37,360 bases of DNA, from contig CAZTGM010000010.1 of the NCBI GenBank assembly GCA_964613235.1, forward strand, positions 1 through 37,360, written 5' to 3'. The translations under genes and the position numbers were made by a program. Source of the DNA: J005 sp964613235. GTDB lineage: Bacteria; Pseudomonadota; Zetaproteobacteria; Mariprofundales; Mariprofundaceae. The notes under the pieces were generated by a model. The model did no database searches, was not told the DNA's origin, and saw only the letters and a list, made by a program, of their open reading frames with translations. Positions 33,996-37,360 of the stretch are shown piece by piece; the first letter of the stretch is position 1; each line of letters starts with the position of its first letter.

Positions 33996-34205
33996 CTACA
34001 TTTTCTTCCCACTGCAGGTATTGACCCCCAGCATCGGATACAACGGGCAAAAACGTATCACAGCCGTCAGCATCATGATGACGCCAACACCTTCTGCAAC
34101 ATAGACCCATGGCGAGGCCAGATCTCCCAGCACACCCCATGCAAGCAGCCCTGCACCTGCCAACAGGCGAATCATACGATCAATACCACCAACATTTGCT
34201 TTCAT
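33996..34205 (-). CDS. DUF2892 (YgaP-type) inner-membrane protein
   Basis: 69 residues: MKANVGGIDRMIRLLAGAGLL start, two hydrophobic helices, and the closing RFCPLYPMLGVNTC, all typical of DUF2892. In YgaP the same domain is fused to a rhodanese and is linked to sulfide or thiocyanate handling. GGAGG precedes the ATG at 34205; the longer frame to 34223 is unlikely. Its two cysteines flank a Pro-Leu-Tyr-Pro turn. It follows the Crp/Fnr gene by 93 bases containing a CRP-like box. Confidence 0.88.
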   Translation of the reverse strand: MKANVGGIDRMIRLLAGAGLLAWGVLGDLASPWVYVAEGVGVIMMLTAVIRFCPLYPMLGVNTCSGKKM

Positions 34206-34242
34206 AACTGCCTCCTGCTGCAATACATCAGAACTTTAGCGT

Positions 34243-34275
34243 CTTATAATATAATTGTCTGTGATAAAGTCACAA
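34243..34275 (-). promoter_or_regulatory. Putative Crp/Fnr operator and promoter of the DUF2892 gene
   Basis: TGTGA-N5-TCACA is a perfect dyad at 34260-34274. On the minus strand, TTGTGA at 34275-34270 could be a -35, followed by an AT-rich -10 region (TATATT or TATAAG at 34253-34243). The dyad would overlap the -35, which suggests repression or direct contact with polymerase. CRP sites normally have a 6-base centre, so this one is a base short. Confidence 0.5.
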
Positions 34276-34298
34276 TCATCCCCATCTATGATTTATGG

Positions 34299-34937
34299 TT
34301 ACTGTTTATCCAAGGCATGCAAGGCCTCACCATCGATGATATCGATACGCCCGCGTTGCAATTGCAACCAGCCATTGAGCTCAAACGACTTCAGCAGCCG
34401 GCTAACCACTTCCCTTGCCGTACCCAGCTCACGCGCCAGATCCTGGTGTGTCATCAACAAGTATCCATGCTGCTGACGCTGCATCAACAACTGAGCCAGG
34501 CGTCGATCCATCCGTGTAAATGCAATATCTTCAATCAGCAACATCAGATCAGCCATTCGCTGTGCCATGTGCCTCAAGGCAATATTTCTGAGAGAACCTG
34601 ACGTTACCAGCAAATGTTCAAATTCGGTTGCAGAGAGAAGCAGTAGTTCGACATCGCTTTCTGCCACACCCTCAGCCGGATACGGCTGATGACCCATGAG
34701 GCAAATGGTCGTCAGCATACAGCTTTGACCTTTCCCCACCCGATAAAGCACGATTTCCTTGCCTTCCGTATCGACCCTGACTACCCGTACAAAACCTGAT
34801 AAAACGATCACAAACCCCGGACACAGGTCTCCGTGCCGAAACAGCACATCGCCTTTGTTTAAATGAATGTGACGCGCCTTCTCCAAACCGGTTTTCAACG
34901 CCGGGTCAATATCATCATACCCCTGCCAGCAGACCAC
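34299..34937 (-). CDS. Crp/Fnr-family transcription regulator with a CX5C pair
   Basis: 212 residues: cyclic-nucleotide-binding-type beta roll (about 20-120), dimer helix, and a winged helix with recognition helix GTAREVVSRLLKSFELNGWL, containing the Arg-Glu...Arg pattern of CRP and the E-x-x-S-R of FNR. There is no N-terminal cysteine cluster for an iron-sulfur centre, but the ligand pocket region has SCMLTTIC (CX5C). The start is GTG at 34937, with no obvious ribosome site, 8 bases after the DUF302 stop. It sits last in a rhodanese-rich operon, so a sulfane-sulfur or redox signal is plausible but unproven. Confidence 0.88.
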   Translation of the reverse strand: MVCWQGYDDIDPALKTGLEKARHIHLNKGDVLFRHGDLCPGFVIVLSGFVRVVRVDTEGKEIVLYRVGKGQSCMLTTICLMGHQPYPAEGVAESDVELLLLSATEFEHLLVTSGSLRNIALRHMAQRMADLMLLIEDIAFTRMDRRLAQLLMQRQQHGYLLMTHQDLARELGTAREVVSRLLKSFELNGWLQLQRGRIDIIDGEALHALDKQ

Positions 34938-34945
34938 CGGGGGCC

Positions 34946-35341
34946 TTACGCTACCGCCAGCAATGCCTTCTCCAGCAACACCTTCACCTGACCGGCCACC
35001 GCATCCAGCTCAGCATTGCCGACGACCGACAACATAGCTACAGGATCAACCGCCGCAATCACGGTCTGCTGTTCGGCATTTTCATAGACGATAACATTGC
35101 ACGGCAATAACAGCCCCAGTTGCTCTTCCATCTCCAGCGCCTGCGATGCAATGCTCGGGTTACAAGCCCCGAGAATCACATAGGGGCGACGATCCAGATC
35201 CAGTTTCTTCTTCAGCGTTTCCGCCACATCAATGCGCGTCAGCACGCCAAAGCCGACGCTCTTCAGAGCCTCTGTTACCGCCTCTTCTGCTGCCTCCATC
35301 GAACCATCAAAAACCACCTGAAATCCATATGCCTTACTCAT
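34946..35341 (-). CDS. DUF302-family protein
   Basis: 131 residues that match DUF302: MSKAYGFQVVFDGSMEAAEEAVTEALKSVGFGVLT, then LGACNPSIASQALEMEEQLGLLLPCNVIVYE, with two conserved cysteines. It is a small alpha/beta cytoplasmic protein of unknown function, often near sulfur genes or rhodaneses. GGGAG precedes the ATG at 35341; an upstream extension in the frame is not family-like. It starts one base after the soluble-rhodanese stop. Confidence 0.9.
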   Translation of the reverse strand: MSKAYGFQVVFDGSMEAAEEAVTEALKSVGFGVLTRIDVAETLKKKLDLDRRPYVILGACNPSIASQALEMEEQLGLLLPCNVIVYENAEQQTVIAAVDPVAMLSVVGNAELDAVAGQVKVLLEKALLAVA

Positions 35342-35342
35342 C

Positions 35343-35684
35343 TCACACTCCCTGTTCCAGCGGATAACCAGCCTGTTCCCAGGCCATGGTGCCACCTTTG
35401 ATATTGACCAGATTATCATAACCAAACTGGTGCTGCAGAAACTGACACGCCTGCGCCGAACGGCCCCCGGCATGACAAATCATGTACACCGTCCCTGTTT
35501 TCGGGATTTCACCAGCACGCGCCATCAATGCCGATAAAGGAATCAGCCTGGCACCAGGCACATGCATACGTGCATATTCATCTGCAGCACGCACATCAAT
35601 CAGATGAAAGTCGCGTCCATCATCGCCTTCATGCACCACCAGCCAGCGCGGATACAACTCATTTACATTCACTTCTGTAATCAT
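35343..35684 (-). CDS. Single-domain cytoplasmic rhodanese
   Basis: 113 residues: one rhodanese domain with LIDVRAADEYARMHVPGA and the active-site loop starting at Cys70 in MICHAGGRSAQA. No signal peptide. It is likely to carry sulfane sulfur as a cysteine persulfide. The start is either the ATG at 35684 (TGATG with the previous stop) or a GTG at 35687 (GTGA overlap). It is part of the six-gene sulfur run. Confidence 0.92.
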   Translation of the reverse strand: MITEVNVNELYPRWLVVHEGDDGRDFHLIDVRAADEYARMHVPGARLIPLSALMARAGEIPKTGTVYMICHAGGRSAQACQFLQHQFGYDNLVNIKGGTMAWEQAGYPLEQGV

Positions 35685-36097
35685 CACTTCACCACCGGAT
35701 AACCAGCTTGTTTCCAGGCCTCGATACCGCCAAGCATATTTTCAACACGCGTAAACCCGTGACTGACCAGCAGCTTGGCAGCCCTTGCCGAACGCACGCC
35801 GGAATGGCAATAAACATACACCTGACGGTCCTTCGGTACGCTCGCCAACTGCGATTCCAGAACCTGAACCGGGATCAGCTTTGCCCCTTTGATGTGGCCC
35901 TGTTTGTATTCCTCCACGGTCCGTACATCCAGAATCAGAAATGGAATGGAAGAAGAGTCACCTTGTTTCCAGTGTTGATAGACATGTTGCACATTCGCAT
36001 TTTCATAGCCTTCCGGCGTCTGTTCTCCCATGCCACATGCTGCCGCCAGAACCGGCAGCAACACGACCAGTGACATGGCCATCAATAATCGCTTCAT
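35684..36097 (-). CDS. Rhodanese-domain lipoprotein
   Basis: 137 residues. A lipoprotein-type signal (MKRLLMAMSLVVLLPVLAAAC) ends in Cys21 as the probable lipid anchor, so the domain faces the periplasm. The rhodanese domain has ILDVRTVEEYKQGHIKGA and catalytic Cys97 in YCHSGVRSARAA. GGAG precedes the ATG at 36097. The lipobox has Ala rather than Leu at -3, so simple secretion cannot be ruled out. Confidence 0.88.
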   Translation of the reverse strand: MKRLLMAMSLVVLLPVLAAACGMGEQTPEGYENANVQHVYQHWKQGDSSSIPFLILDVRTVEEYKQGHIKGAKLIPVQVLESQLASVPKDRQVYVYCHSGVRSARAAKLLVSHGFTRVENMLGGIEAWKQAGYPVVK

Positions 36098-36133
36098 GAT
36101 CTACTCCTTATCCTCATCATTCCTTTTTTGCCA

Positions 36134-36877
36134 CTACATGCGCAACAGCATCCAGCCAGCCAGCAAACACAGCACCAGACTGAAGGCCCGCTGCAACCTG
36201 GCCGTTGACAACCGGCCGACCAATTTTCCTCCCAGCCATGCACCTGCTGCTGCCAGCAACAAAATATTCAATACAGGCTGCCATTCAAAACTCAGGTATT
36301 CATAGTAACGTAATGATGCCACCAGCGAACTGGAGATAATCAATAGCAGCGAATGCGCCACCGCTGACTGATGATTAGGTACGCCCAGCATCATCAGCAA
36401 TGGAACCATCATAAATCCACCGCCTACGCCCAGCAGGCCAGTCACTGTACCGGAACCAAGCCCCGCCAATAGTGAATAGCGGCAATCGCAGGGTGTTGTC
36501 CGAGCATATTCCTGCACACGCTTCATCGGATGACTATGCATCCACCATGCCACACACAACACCAGCGAAGCAAACAACAATGCCTGCAGCGCATCGGAAA
36601 TTCGCAACCCGATGCTCGCACCGGCAAACCCGCCCAGCATGCCACCAATGGCAAAAAAACGATGCAAGCGCCATTCAATCAACTGCCACCGTTTTTGCTG
36701 CATCAAGGCCAGCACACTGATACAGAGCACCAACAGCAGACTTGTGGCCACGGCCTGTTTCAGGGGCATCCCCAACCCAAGGTTCAGCAACGGCACGGCA
36801 ACAAGGCCGCCACCTGCTGCAAACAATGACAGCAACAGGCCTATCAGGGGAGCCACAAGCCAGACGGCCAGACTCAT
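36134..36877 (-). CDS. TauE/SafE-family anion exporter
   Basis: 247 residues with about eight hydrophobic helices in two similar halves. Conserved glycine-rich motifs: AAGGGLVAVPLL in the first half and GLLGVGGGFMMVPLL in the second, typical of the TauE/SafE family, whose members move sulfite, sulfoacetate or other organic anions. In a run of rhodanese genes, export of sulfite or thiosulfate-type anions is the natural guess. It begins 4 bases after the anchored-rhodanese stop. Confidence 0.9.
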   Translation of the reverse strand: MSLAVWLVAPLIGLLLSLFAAGGGLVAVPLLNLGLGMPLKQAVATSLLLVLCISVLALMQQKRWQLIEWRLHRFFAIGGMLGGFAGASIGLRISDALQALLFASLVLCVAWWMHSHPMKRVQEYARTTPCDCRYSLLAGLGSGTVTGLLGVGGGFMMVPLLMMLGVPNHQSAVAHSLLLIISSSLVASLRYYEYLSFEWQPVLNILLLAAAGAWLGGKLVGRLSTARLQRAFSLVLCLLAGWMLLRM

Positions 36878-36881
36878 AACA

Positions 36882-37289
36882 TCATCTTCCCGCCTTCACC
36901 GGCAAGCCTGCACCACGCCATGCACCCATACCGCCGGCAAAATTATATACGGGAGCAAACCCATTCCTGGCCAGGGTAACGGCAGCCATGGCGGAGCGAT
37001 TACCGGAGGCACAAAGCACAACAACCGGCTTGCCCTGCGGAATCTGCTTCAGTCGCTGACCGATCGAGCCCAGCGGAATATGTTGTGCTGCAGGTGCATG
37101 GCCTGAGCGCCATTCACCATCAGAACGCACATCAATAAGCACATGATCATCGTGACGCATGCGCAAATAATCGCCTGCACTGATTTGCTTCACACCGGCC
37201 ATTCTCGGCGCCACAACCCGCTGCCAAAGCACCCAGCCAATCAGTAAGGCCATCGCCACATAAACGATGTTTTGCTGTACCCATTCCAT
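36882..37289 (-). CDS. Membrane-anchored rhodanese
   Basis: 135 residues. A single N-terminal helix (about 8-23, IVYVAMALLIGWVLW) anchors a rhodanese domain (VLIDVRSDGEWRSGHAPAA) with catalytic Cys93 in VLCASGNRSAMAA. Basic residues after the helix (RVVAPRM) suggest that the domain stays in the cytoplasm. GGAGG precedes the ATG at 37289. It is the first gene of the sulfur run within this window; 71 further bases upstream hold no recognisable gene, and the promoter is presumably there. Confidence 0.9.
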   Translation of the reverse strand: MEWVQQNIVYVAMALLIGWVLWQRVVAPRMAGVKQISAGDYLRMRHDDHVLIDVRSDGEWRSGHAPAAQHIPLGSIGQRLKQIPQGKPVVVLCASGNRSAMAAVTLARNGFAPVYNFAGGMGAWRGAGLPVKAGR

Positions 37290-37360
37290 TTATCAATCCT
37301 CCTTGCACTGTTGTCCGGTTAAGCATTGATGAGGCACATTTGTCGCTGATTTATGGCGAA

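Noticed and set aside
33924..34601. 225-codon plus-strand frame across the DUF2892 and Crp/Fnr genes
   Set aside because: Both opposite-strand genes have clear family motifs and ribosome sites; this frame is a shadow.
1..37360. CRISPR arrays, insertion sequences, prophage or integrase genes
   Set aside because: No regularly spaced repeats, transposase motifs, terminal inverted repeats or attachment-site duplications were seen; gene style is uniform throughout.

Overview
The window (about 54% G+C by eye) is a dense chromosomal segment from a chemolithotrophic proteobacterium. I identify 44 protein genes and one tRNA, with no intergenic gap over 300 bases and no transposon, phage or CRISPR. 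An Acidithiobacillus-type sulfide:quinone oxidoreductase, several rhodaneses, a small cytochrome c, an OxyR-linked di-heme peroxidase and a PrsK/PrsR-like two-component pair would suit a sulfur- or iron-oxidising lineage such as the Zetaproteobacteria. That placement is inference; nothing in the sequence names the organism.

Layout. (1) 1-3.3 kb: tpiA-secG-tRNA-Leu(GAG) reads leftward, rsmA rightward, and a comF-like gene plus a TTG-started glutaredoxin leftward. (2) 3.3-7.0 kb: a rightward biotin operon bioF-bioH-bioC-bioD with overlapping genes, ending in an unexpected stand-alone CheY-like receiver coupled through a TTGA overlap. (3) 7.0-9.9 kb: a Nudix ADP-ribose pyrophosphatase divergent from an OmpR-type regulator and its sensor kinase. 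(4) 10-12.1 kb: two adjacent secreted TolB-like propeller proteins, divergent from ilvC. (5) 12.3-17.0 kb: ilvC, smpB, a small monoheme cytochrome c, and clpB with a good sigma-32-type promoter. (6) 17.0-25.9 kb: dapA followed by a leftward run of five signalling genes: PrsK-like kinase, PrsR-like sigma-54-type regulator, small secreted protein, six-helix hybrid kinase, and a hybrid kinase with a periplasmic NMT1/THI5-like sensor domain. The junctions inside this run are 4-base ATGA or GTGA overlaps. The regulator carries GAFAGA in place of the GAFTGA loop. (7) 25.9-28.9 kb: a Dabb protein, oxyR divergent from a di-heme peroxidase with a perfect dyad between them, then a thioredoxin. (8) 28.9-33.8 kb: tatD-tcdA, an operon of an AhpD-like protein, three small membrane proteins and a TPMT-family methyltransferase, and sqr. 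(9) 34.0-37.3 kb: a sulfur-handling run of anchored rhodanese, TauE-type exporter, lipoprotein rhodanese, soluble rhodanese, DUF302 protein and Crp/Fnr regulator, followed by a DUF2892 protein with a CRP-like box in front of it.

Regions 8 and 9 look like one functional unit: SQR oxidises sulfide to polysulfide or persulfide, rhodaneses in three locations move sulfane sulfur, the TauE protein could export sulfite or another sulfur anion, and the Crp/Fnr protein could control the set. The signalling run in region 6 is the most unusual system here.
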